Of a stretch of DNA of 64,000 nt, positions 47,336 through 56,841 are shown piece by piece (position 1 is the stretch's first letter; every line of letters begins with the position of its first letter). The translations under genes and the position numbers were made by a program. Below the pieces are notes generated by a model. That model had not been told where the DNA came from and made no database searches. It worked only from the letters and a program-made list of their open reading frames with translations. Location: NCBI GenBank assembly GCA_011799875.1, contig CM022303.1:429645108-429709107 (forward strand), read 5' to 3'. Source of the DNA: Thinopyrum elongatum. Lineage: Eukaryota > Streptophyta > Magnoliopsida > Poales > Poaceae.

Positions 47336-48854
47336 TGATGACCCACAAGTATAGGGGATCTATCGTAGTCCTTTCGATAAGTAAGAGTGTCGAACCCAAC
47401 GAGGAACAGAAGGAAATGACAAGCGGTTTTCAGCAAGGTATTCTCTGCAAGCACTGAAATTATCGGTAACAGATAGTTGTGTGATAAGATAATTTGTAAT
47501 GGGTAACAAGTGACAAAAGTAAACAAGGTGCAGCAAGGTGGCCCAATCCTTTTTGTAGCAAAGGACAAGCTTGGACAAACTCTTATATAAAGCAAAGCGC
47601 TCCCGAGGACACATGGGAATTGTTGTCAAGTTAGTTTTCATCATGCTCATATGATTCGCGTTCGTTACTTTGATAATTTGATATGTGGGTGGACCGGTGC
47701 TTGGGTGCTGCCCTTCCTTGGACAAGCCTACCACTTATGATTAACCCCTCTCGCAAGCATCCGCAACTACGAAAGAAGAATTAAGATAAATCTAACCATA
47801 GCATGAAACATATGGATCCAAATCAGCCCCTTACGAAGCAACGCATAAACTAGGGTTTAAGCTTCTGTCACTCTAGCAACCCATCATCTACTTATTACTT
47901 CCCAATGCCTTCCCCTAGGCCCAAATCATGGTGAAGTGCCATGTAGTCGACGTTCACATAACACCACTAGAGGAGAGACAACATACATCTCATCAAAATA
48001 TCGAACGAATACCAAATCCACATGATTACTTATAACAAGACTTCTCTGATGTCCTCAGGAACAAATGTAACTACTCACAAAGCATATTCATGTTCATAAT
48101 CATAGGAGTATTAATTATCATTAAGGATCTGAACATATGATCTTCCACCGAATAAACCAACTAGCATCAACTACAAGGAGTAATCAACACTACTAGCAAC
48201 CCACAGGTACGAATCTGAGGTTTTGCCACAGAGATCGGATACAAGAGATGAACTAGGGTTTGAGAGGAGATTGTGCTGGTGAAGATGTTGATGGAGATTG
48301 ACCCCCTCTCAATGAGAGGATCGGTGGTGATGATGATGGCGATGATTTCCCCCTCCCGGAGGGATGTTTCCCCGGCAGAACAGCTCCGCCGGAGCCCTAG
48401 ATTGGTTCTGCCCAGGTTCCGCCTCGAGACGGCGGCGCTTCATTCCGAAAGCTTCCTTCTATTTTTTTCCAGGTCAAAACACACCATATTGCAGAAGATG
48501 GGTGTCGGGGGCCTGCCAGGGGGCCCACAAGACTGGAGGGCGCGCCCAGGGGGTAGGGCGCACCCTCCACCCTTGTGGATGGCAGGTGGCCCCCCTCTGG
48601 TGCTTTCTTCGCCCAATATTTTTTATATATTCCAAAAATATTCTCGGTGAAAATTCAGGACTTTTGGAGTTGTGCAGAATAGGTCTCTAATATTTGCTCC
48701 TTTTCCAGTCCAGAATTCCAGCTGCCGGCATTCTCCCTCTTCATGTAAACCTTATAAAATAAGAGAGAATAGGCATAAGTATTGTGATATAACGTGTAAT
48801 AACAGCCCATAAATAAATATCAATATAAAAGCATGATGCAGAATGGATGTATCA
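47336..48854 (-). mobile_element. Solo LTR
   Basis: On the minus strand it begins TGATACATCCATTCTGCATC (48854) and ends CTTGTGGGTCATCA (47336), 1519 bp, with no interior. Flanks CGCCC (47331-47335) and CGCCG (48855-48859) are a 5-bp target duplication with one change. It is the same family as the truncated LTR at 44344. A lone LTR with a target duplication is the normal product of recombination between the two LTRs of an element. Confidence 0.85.
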
Positions 48855-48992
48855 CGCCGCTCGCTGCACGCCCGGCTGAACACGCCTCCATGAAATCCGT
48901 GTGGAAGTCGAGAAACCCACTCCGGCCACAAGTCCGTTCATGACTGGGCTGGCATTAAATGCAATGCCAGTCGAGCTCCTCCCGTCCGCCGT

Positions 48993-49140
48993 CTATTTAA
49001 TCTCCTATTTAAACAAGGCCATACGCCGGCCAAGAATCGCACACCTCCGCCACTCTGCTATCTCCTCCTTCACCATTTTCTCCACTCTTACAATGGCTTA
49101 CGAAGAGTAGTTATCCAGCATCCAAGCCGGCTGGGTGGCC
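48993..49140 (+). pseudogene. Promoter and first codons of an unknown captured gene
   Basis: CTATTTAAT (48993) and CTATTTAAAC (49005) are TATA-like, about 80-100 bp before ATG 49093. The leader 'ccgccactctgctatctcctcc' is C/T-rich as in plant 5' UTRs. The frame reads MAYEE, a TAG, then LSSIQAGWVA, and is cut at 49141 by LTR sequence. The upstream half of the promoter continues across the solo LTR at 47100-47335. Protein identity unknown; too little remains. Confidence 0.45.
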
Positions 49141-49520
49141 TGATGCGTCTCCAATGTATCCATAATTTTTGATTGTTCCATGCTATTATATTATCTGTTT
49201 TGGATGTTTTATATGCATTAATATGCTATTTCATATTATTTTTGGGACTAACCTATTAACCTAGAGTTCAGTGCCAGTTTCTATTTTTTCCTTATTTTTG
49301 AGTTTCACAGAAAAGGAATATCAAACGGAGTCCAAAGGGAATAAAACTTTCGCGGTGATTTTTCTTGGACCAGAAGACACCTACGAGACTTGGAGTTGAA
49401 GTCAGAAGACCCACGAGGTGACGACAAGCCATAGTGGCGCGCCCTGGGGGGGCGTGCCGCCCTGGCTTGTGGCCCCCTCGGGAGTCCACCGACCTCCCTC
49501 TTCGTCCTATAAATTCAGAT
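49141..49520 (+). mobile_element. Sabrina-like LTR fragment
   Basis: TGATGCGTCTCCAATGTATC and the following 370 bp parallel the first part of the LTRs at 6720 and 11785, down to the TATA-like 'cctataaattcagat'. It ends where the CACTA terminus begins at 49521, which therefore inserted later. Confidence 0.75.
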
Positions 49521-50084
49521 CACTACAAAAAAAAGGACACATCCGTGACATTTTGGCCCGAACAAAAAAATTCTGTCATGCTTATGACACTTCCAGGACG
49601 GAAAAAATCGTGGTAGAAGCGATGGCGAGGAAAATTTCTGGGAGTTCCCGGTTATGGTGGGTGGTCGGGGCCGAGTGATGCACGGAGGGATTGCGCATTT
49701 CTCTTGTACACGTACACGCGTGGGTGTGAGGCGTTGGGCTCTAACTAAACCCGAGCGAGGCGTTCATTTACTGAACCCGAGCGATTGCACTGGCTACGCA
49801 TTACTGAACCCGAGCGATCAATCGATCCCTGGCTGTTAACTGAACCCGATCGAGAGATTCCTTCGCTACTGCTGCTAACTGAAGTCGATCGAACCTGCTG
49901 CCTCTTGATGAACAGTGAGCGTTGTTGGGGGTTGGATGAACAGTTCCCGATGGGGTTGGATGAACAGGACCCCCGTCGATGAACAGTAGCAGGTGGAGGC
50001 AGGAGGAAGTCGACGGTGGATGAATAGTAGCAGGTGGAGGATGGATGAAGTCGACGGTGGATGAACAGTAGCCCGTGGAGTCCC

Positions 50085-50350
50085 GTTTTGCAGTACGCCA
50101 CACCCCTCCCGATGAACAGGACCACCATTTCGACCGTAGCGCTACAACACAAGTTTGTTTACTCCATTTTGCGGTACGCCACACCCCTCCTGATCAACAG
50201 GACCCCGTTTCGACCGTAGGTACTCGAACAAACGTCCGTTACCTCCGTTTTGTGGTACGCCAGATCCTTCCCGATGAATAGGACCCTGTTTTGACCGTAC
50301 GCGGTCGAACAGAAAGGCCGTTTCCTCCGTTCTGCGGTAAGCCAGACCTC
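50085..50350 (+). repeat. ~80-bp tandem repeat, 3.4 copies
   Basis: 'tccgttttgcggtacgccac' recurs at 50087, 50164, 50247 and 50327. Each unit contains 'cccgatgaacaggaccccgt' and 'ttcgaccgta'. Confidence 0.85.
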
Positions 50351-50649
50351 ATTTCGGCTGTTCCATCCAAGCCGGTTGGCTCCCTATGAACACGACGCCG
50401 TTGCTGCCGTCCGCTGCATCTCCATGTACACGAGCCCTGGCCGTACAGATGCGTGAGTTGGCGTTTGAGACCCCTCCCGTATGTACGTACGTGGCCGTAT
50501 TTCTTGCGATCGGGCTACGTGTACACAGTTTAGAAGGGACTGCCTGAACTGCTACGACAGGGGCTCTACTACTACACGTGCCGCTGCTTGCTCGGCCACG
50601 GTTCATCGTTACAGAGAGACCGATAGACCAGTATGTACATACACGTTCG

Positions 50650-51985
50650 TGACCAGACAGACAACGCCACGTACGCTTTGACCGGGTGGGTCCCAGCTAT
50701 CAGGGAGGATAAGGACAAACTTCCTTACGTGCGAAGATATAGCTGGTGGGTCCTGGCTATCAGGGGGAGAAATCATTTTTATTTTGCGAGTAATAAGGAG
50801 GCACTTCCTTGTGTTCGAAGATGTAGCTGGTGGGTCCAGCTGTCAGCCTCATAGCCTAAAGTCCTCTTCCGATGGCTGTCATTCATTGACCACGTTGACC
50901 ACGCCACGCCGAGAGCACCAAGGTGGTGGACGACGGCGAGGCCTAGGAAGGGAACGATACGGAGCCGGGGAAGATGCGGCAGTGGATGCCCACGCGGAGG
51001 GGAGTACGAGGGTTGACTGCTTCAGCTGCGGTGTGAGGCTACCGTCGCCCGAGAATAACAGGAGCTGTGGGTGAGTAGATGGATGGCATGGCCAGCGGTG
51101 GCAGCACAGCAGGCCACGGCAGGCAGTAGCAGGCAGTCCAGCCAGCACTGGTTTCGGCGGCTGGAGCATGAACATCAGAGATTGAAGAAGTAGCGCGGCC
51201 ATTGGATGTTAATCCAACGGTCACTGCTGCTAGAATCATTTGTTGACTATGTTAACAAAGCCCTGCGTATGTGTCAACTTCGTAGGCCCACAAGTCAGCC
51301 TCCGAATCAGGTGGGTCCGAGCTAGCAGGGGGAGGAATCATTTTTCTTGCGCGTAATAAGGAATCACTTCCTTCAGTGCAAAGATGTAGCTCGTGTGTCC
51401 CAGCTGTCATGGGGGGATTTTTTTCGCATAATAAGAATGAACATCCTTGCGTGCGAAAATTGTAGCTGGTGGGTCCAACATGTCAGGGGGAGGAATCGTT
51501 TTTTCCCGCATAATAAAGAGGTACTAGCTTGCATGCGAAGATGTAGCTGGTGGTTCCCAATTGTCAGACTCTTGACGTACTCCATGTTGGCTCTCGTTGT
51601 TGACCACGCATTGTTGAGCGGTCCACGGCAGTGGACGATGGCGAGGCCTAAGATGGGAACGATCTGGAGTCGTGGAACAAGGGGCACTGGAGTCCCTGGC
51701 GGAGGGGAGTGCGAGGGACTAGTTCGGCTACCGGGTGAGGCTGCCTTCACCAGAGAATAACAGAAGGCGTGGGAGAGTACAGGTATGACTTGGCCACCAT
51801 TGGGAGTAGGGTGGGGCGGTGAGGCCTGCGCGACAGCACAGCCGGCCACGGGAGGCAGATGCAGGCGCTCCAGCCGGCGATAGTTTTGGCGGCTAGAGCA
51901 AGAGCAACTAGACCAGAGATTGAAGAAGCAGGATCGTCGTTGGATGTCAATCCAACGACTACAGATGTCAGAATAATTTGTTGAC
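50650..51985 (+). repeat. ~740-bp direct duplication with nested ~100-bp units
   Basis: Block ends 'aatccaacggtcactgctgc...atcatttgttgac' (51212-51246) and 'aatccaacgactacagatgt...aatttgttgac' (51950-51985) lie about 738 bp apart, and the preceding 'gaggcctaggaagggaacgat' and 'cgagaataacagga' segments repeat likewise. Within each block, 'gaagatgtagctggtgggtcc' units recur (50736, 50818; 51375, 51455, 51537). No gene. Confidence 0.75.
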
Positions 51986-52268
51986 TTTTTTAGACCATAA
52001 AATCATTTTGTTCACTAAATGGACAACACCTTGCACAGGCTTCGTCTAGTGGGCCAGCAAAGTCAGCTTCGAAAGCTATGGCAGAATGCAGCCCATTTAA
52101 TTAGGTTTTATAGCCCACTTCATTTTGTTTGCCAATACATCAATTTCCTAGGCTTTTACTCAAAAAATAATCTATTTCCTGGGCTGGGTAAAAATAATAT
52201 TGCCGATTTACTATTTATGATAATTTACTGTGCATTTGATTATTTATTCGAATACACCTATTTACTGG

Positions 52269-53248
52269 CACTACCGCAGGATGCTGCTAACGCGACACTA
52301 CGATCAGAGACCCTTTGACGAAACTGTGTGCGATGCAATAATCGCAAACGGTGGTGTAAAAAAACCGTCAAAAAAGGTGCAAAACATTTGCGATGACGGA
52401 TGCATCAGATACAGTTCAGATTTTGGTTGTGTGTGCGATGCAGGGCACACGGTTCAGTTAAATTAACTGTTTGCGATGAGGAGGAACAAAAGAAACGGGC
52501 TGCCAGATGAAGGTGTGTGCGATATACAGCATACGCTTCACTCGGATGAACTGTTTGTGATTAGGCAACACAAAAGAAACAGTCAGCCAGATCAAGGTGT
52601 GTGCGATATACGACATGCGGTTCACTCGGATGAACTGTTTGTGTTGAGACAAGAGAACAGAAACGGTTCAATATAACAAGATGTGTGTGATACGCGGCAA
52701 ACAGGTCTATAATCAGAAATGTGTGTGAAGACCGATAATAACACAGACGATTGCTTTTAATAAGAAGTATGTGATATGGTCTGTCTACACAACATCTATT
52801 GGCCATTGGGGGATGGGCGGTCATCTGGATACGCCATAAGGCATGCTATATCAGCAAGGACTAGCAGTTCCACCAATAGCTCATGTAAGAGAACTCTCAA
52901 GTTAAGTGTGCTCAGGCTGGAGCAGCCATCAGATGGGTGACTGGATGGGAAGTTGTGTTGATGTTAAATTAACTGATAGGATGGGTCATATCTGTCAAAT
53001 TAAATGACCGATATGACCCATCCCATGAGTTAATTTAACCTCGAGGTCCTTGTTTTTTATTTTTTAATTTTTTAACACATGTTAAAGAAGGTCTACCGCA
53101 TTACTTTTTGACAATGTGCGATACGTGGCATACAGTTGATCCATCCGACCTGTTGGTGACGGAATAAGCCATGTGTGTTGTGGGCAAACGCTTGCTAGTG
53201 TACAACCGTTTGCGATTGATGAATTCATCACCGACGGGTTCCCTAGTG
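52269..53248 (+). mobile_element. Small CACTA-type element (copy 2)
   Basis: CACTACCGCAGGATGCTGC at 52269 to GACGGGTTCCCTAGTG at 53248, with TGG on both sides (52266-52268, 53249-53251), fits a CACTA element with 3-bp duplication. It is full of 'tgtgcgat' repeats and colinear with 28191-28767. Caution: the two ends share little beyond CACTA, and copy 1 has similar right-flank bases (tggtc-gtg), so the exact ends need an alignment. Confidence 0.6.
52964..53038. other. 29-bp inverted repeat (hairpin)
   Basis: Arms 52964-52992 and 53010-53038 pair at 27 of 29 positions with a 17-nt spacer. The arm starts TTAAATTAACTGATAGGATG. It lies in the 400 bp that copy 2 has and copy 1 (28.7 kb) lacks. Confidence 0.85.
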
Positions 53249-53468
53249 TGGTCTGTGTTCATCTCATCATCATCTACTTCTTGTGCTAGCTCGATGTTCC
53301 TTATATGCTAAGTTTCCATTAACTGATGGCGTTTTATGAACACGCCACCGTTGACCGCCATTTCCTCACCTGTTTCCCGCCACCCAGTGATATTGCGCAT
53401 AAACCTAGGTTGCGCATGACGCACGGAGGCAACAAGCGTAGCCTGTAGCACATCCACCTTTTCCAAGC

Positions 53469-54227
53469 ATGCCAACCCACCAAAGCGCCGCCTCTGCCAT
53501 CAACCTCGTCGGAGGAAAACCAGAAGGCGCCACGGCCCATCGAGGCCGCGGCGCTCCCCGGCAACGCGATGGACAACACCGTGATGCGCGTCATCGCCAG
53601 GGTTGAGAAGACCCTTGGCGCATGGCACTTCAGCGCCCTGGATCAAGATAGGCATGTCAGCACTGAGAGGCTGCAGCTCGCCGCACAACATGATCGATGG
53701 GGCACCGCAGAGCAAGCTAGGCGCGTCCACGCCGATAGGCTGCGGCTCGCCGCACGGCGAGACCGTTGGAGCGCCGCAGAGCGAGAGGCGCGATGCGTCG
53801 CACAGCAAGAGCGGATCCATCGGCGCTTGCCTGCTGTTGACAGGGTGTCATAGCTGGGTACACATCCCGTCAGTACCCCCATTCCTCGCCAGGAGTGGGC
53901 ACATGCCCTCTATGCCATACTTGCACCAGAGGCCGGCCGCGCCTTACTTGCACCGTACGCCCGCCGCGCCGTTCGTATGGGTCGCACCGTTCGCCTTGTC
54001 CGCAGCCCGCTCGATGCCAACGCGCTAGTCGATAGGCTCGAACGCCTCCTTGGCCCAGGTGTTCACCTGGGCGAGTAGAGGAACATGGCCGTCGCATCCT
54101 CGAGGTGGTGATCTCCGATGAAATAGCCAAGTTGGAGCTCGAGATCGCGCTCCAGATGTACCGCGAGCGTGTCGACCGCTTGGACGAACGCCTGCACGAG
54201 TTCAGGCAGAGCCAAGAGCTACCATAG
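53469..54227 (+). pseudogene. Unknown captured gene, Arg/Ala-rich helical protein
   Basis: ATG 53469 is followed by a one-base frame change into TKAPPLPSTSSEENQK. The main frame then shows MRVIARVEKTLGAWHFSALD and two repeats of a charged helix (TERLQLAAQHDRWGTAEQAR / ADRLRLAARRDRWSAAEREA). A TAG at 53851 interrupts; the frame continues (EWAHALYAILAPEAGRALL, LVDRLERLLGPGVHLGE) to another TAG near 54076. A last frame change gives LEVVISDEIAKLELEIAL and the stop TAG at 54225. The tail is coiled-coil-like. No known domain. It is convergent with the intact ORF at 54608-55216, 380 bp away, in the same CACTA-flanked block. Confidence 0.5.
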
Positions 54228-54607
54228 GCAAGGGCTGCTGGTCATGGTCTCATGGACGCGTTTTATTTTGTTGAGTCGTTTCAACGTGGATAGCAATGTA
54301 TTCACAGCAATCATAGTATTGCTCTGTTTATTGCTCTGTTTCAATGTATGTACTCTGTTTTCCGTTCTTATATGTTCTGTTTCAATGTGTGTTTATACGC
54401 TTTCCATTCTGTAGATGTGGATGATAGCAGGTAGATTCAAATTAGTATACAAAAACAGATAGAAAATGGAATTCATAATATTAATATATATATATATATT
54501 AATTGTACATTAGTTGATCACAGAATATATATAATATCATCACATATACGTGATGATACTTAACTACTAGGTACAATGCATAAAATTGAAAACGAACAAT
54601 ACTAAAA
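54228..54607. other. Shared 3' spacer of two convergent genes
   Basis: AT-rich, T-rich on the plus strand near 54300-54400, with a (TA)n run at 54481-54498. It probably holds both 3' UTRs. No further gene seen. Confidence 0.4.
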
Positions 54608-55216
54608 CTAATAATCCCTCCTGGGGGCAGTATGCTGGCAGCCCCTCGCTAGCAGCTCCCTGACGCGCGACGTCTTCCCAGCGCGGAGGCAGTACTCCGC
54701 CTCCTCCGCCTCGCAGCGCTTGACGTACCGATCTGCCTCTTGCAGGCGGACGAGCGCGAACGATCTTGCCATTTCGTTGGGCGCCCACTGGAGCTCCTCG
54801 TCGGTGGCACGCTGCAGCTTATCGGCCCACCTCCACGCAGCGATGAGGCGCCTAGCGCCTTTGACCTTCCTCGCGAAGTACCCGTCTTCGTACACCTCCT
54901 CCGCACGATGACGCGCCCGCCCCCAAAGCTCCACCGCCTCCTTTTTCGAGGTGGCATCACGGGCTTCACAGGCCGCCTGGTACCTGGCATCCTCCTCCGC
55001 CATCTCCTTCTTGAAAGCCACTTGCCTGGCTTTCTCAGCCGGCGGCAGTGACTTCCAAAGACAAAGATCGTACTGGCCCCAAAACCAATCCAAAGTTGGG
55101 GGATCCGGCGCAACCTCATCCGGCGGCGCGTAGGGGTCCTCGTCGCTGCTCTTCGAGTGAGCATCCTCGGGGGGCGGCGACTCCTCGTCGGCGCGTGGGC
55201 AGACCGGCGGTGCCAT
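54608..55216 (-). CDS. Intact unknown ORF, 202 residues, charged helical
   Basis: The frame is open from 55510, but the start MAPPVCPRADEES at 55216 is preferred: it follows a C/T-rich leader ('ctctccctctctctaatctc') and a TATA-like AATAAATAC near 55300, and codons upstream look non-coding. The first 60 residues are acidic and Pro/Ser-rich. Then come DWFWGQYDLCLWKSLPPAEK and long Ala/Glu/Arg/Lys helices (AFKKEMAEEDARYQAACEAR, GARRLIAAWRWADKLQRATD, EADRYVKRCEAEEAEYCLRA) up to RGCQHTAPRRDY. High GC at third positions resembles grass genes. No domain recognised. It is the only captured gene in the window without a visible defect and may be recent or selected. Confidence 0.55.
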   Translation of the reverse strand: MAPPVCPRADEESPPPEDAHSKSSDEDPYAPPDEVAPDPPTLDWFWGQYDLCLWKSLPPAEKARQVAFKKEMAEEDARYQAACEARDATSKKEAVELWGRARHRAEEVYEDGYFARKVKGARRLIAAWRWADKLQRATDEELQWAPNEMARSFALVRLQEADRYVKRCEAEEAEYCLRAGKTSRVRELLARGCQHTAPRRDY

Positions 55217-56841
55217 GGCAGAGATTAGAGAGAGGGAGAGAGGGCGAGCATGGGGAGGATGTATATGAGAATGCAGGCGGGATGACGTGAGCAAGGTAGT
55301 ATTTATTGGTGGCCGGAATCTAGATCGACGGGAACAGTACACACGCCGGTCGCCAGCATTTACGAGTAGTGTTGTTTGAATTACACACGATTCACGCAGC
55401 AAAATCCATGTGTGAACATAATAGCTGACGGTTCCCAATACGGAACCGTGTCTGACTAATAACGCCCGCCACTCACCTTCCAAACCTCGAGGCGCGAAAT
55501 AGAGTGCCAATCGTGTGGGGGCCGGTTGTCTTGCCAGATTTTACATTTTCTTTTTTGAACACCAGATATTTACATCGTCTGATGATTTTTTAACTTGCAG
55601 ACAAGTACACAAATATGATTTTTCAAACCGTTATGGTTAGCCGTTGCATGTAGATGTAGTTCAAATTTGAATTCTTGTCATTAAATGGCTAGAAAATCAC
55701 TTAAATGTCTTTAAAAGGTCAAATGACCCCTGAAATTTTCCAAATTTTGACATGACAGTTGTATTAGTGCATGTTAAACATAGCAAAATTTTGAAGGCCG
55801 TAAGAGGAAGCTATCTCCCATTCATCATCAAACATGCATTGTTCCCTCTCGGAACCACGAGCCTTCTAGTGAGTTGCTCCGGTTTGTGAGGGGTGTCTGT
55901 CCAAACTTTCGTCAAATAGGCCAATTTTTTTACCACATCATCTTGGTGGCATGACATTACATCAAGCAAGGTTTCATGTTTTTCTGATCATGTTTTAATT
56001 TTTTGGAATTAAAATGCCATGGCACTCCATGCATGTGTCCATGCCGTGAGACCAATATGTTTGAAAATTCCTTCTAATTTACTGCACATGGAATTAACTC
56101 GCACACACTGGTACGCGTCGGTGCTATACAAACGGTTTTTAACCCCTTTCCGCGACGGCATTTGGAACCGTCGCCAAGTGAGTGTGGGCGATAGGGCGTC
56201 CTTCCCACACGACCCAGAAATCGCCGGGGATATGCCCTCCTGGCATAGACGCTCGGCAAAATGAGGTCGTGTGCGATCGGCGAGCGCTCAAATACGGTTA
56301 TACATACAGTAGTGCTAAAAAAATACAATTATACTGGCGAAATCATTTCCGGTCGTAAGTACATCCCACACAGTCAGTCCCCGCTAAATGTTTCCATTCG
56401 TATGTACATTCCACACAGTCCATCCAAGGAATAAGTTTCCGTTAGTATGTACATCCCACACAGTTAATCCAAGAAGTACCAAACGTTTGCGATGTGCACA
56501 ACATCACAAACAGTCTATAATTTCGAAGCGTGTGTGATAAGGTGACTATCACAAACATTTAATAAGAAAGAACTATGTGCGATGCTGTTGTTAATCGCAC
56601 ATGTTTTTTCTTGGCTGATCGTGTGAAGTGGAGATTGATCGCACACGTTTTTTCTTGGATGATCGTGTGTGCGGTGGAGATTGATCGCACACATAGCGGA
56701 TCCTAGAAACGTGTTTGATCTCCACGTCTATCGCAGATGTTTCGCTTTTGCAAACTGTGTGCAGTGTAATCCCTAATTTAAAAATCACATGTTTTGAATT
56801 TGAAAGTAGGCAATTACTTATTTCATATCCAACCATGTTTA
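55217..56841. other. CACTA subterminal DNA between two gene blocks
   Basis: Contains 'gaaccgtgtctgac' and 'acacacgattcacg' motifs (55380-55460), an inverted partial ~500-bp unit (about 55620-56030, with 'ctctcggaaccacgagcct'), and 'tgtgtgcgat / gatcgcacac' motifs in both orientations at 56500-56760. No gene seen. Confidence 0.5.

Larger units (their letters stand above)
49521..52268 (+). mobile_element. CACTA transposon end with tandem subterminal repeats
   Basis: CACTACAAAAAAAAGGACACA at 49521 follows GAT (possible 3-bp target duplication) in the LTR fragment. Repeats of 'ctgaacccgagcgat' (49745-49860) and 'gatgaacagtagcaggtgg' (49905-50080) come next, then longer tandem arrays. No transposase, and no matching inverted terminus was found before the next CACTA at 52269. 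Confidence 0.65.
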
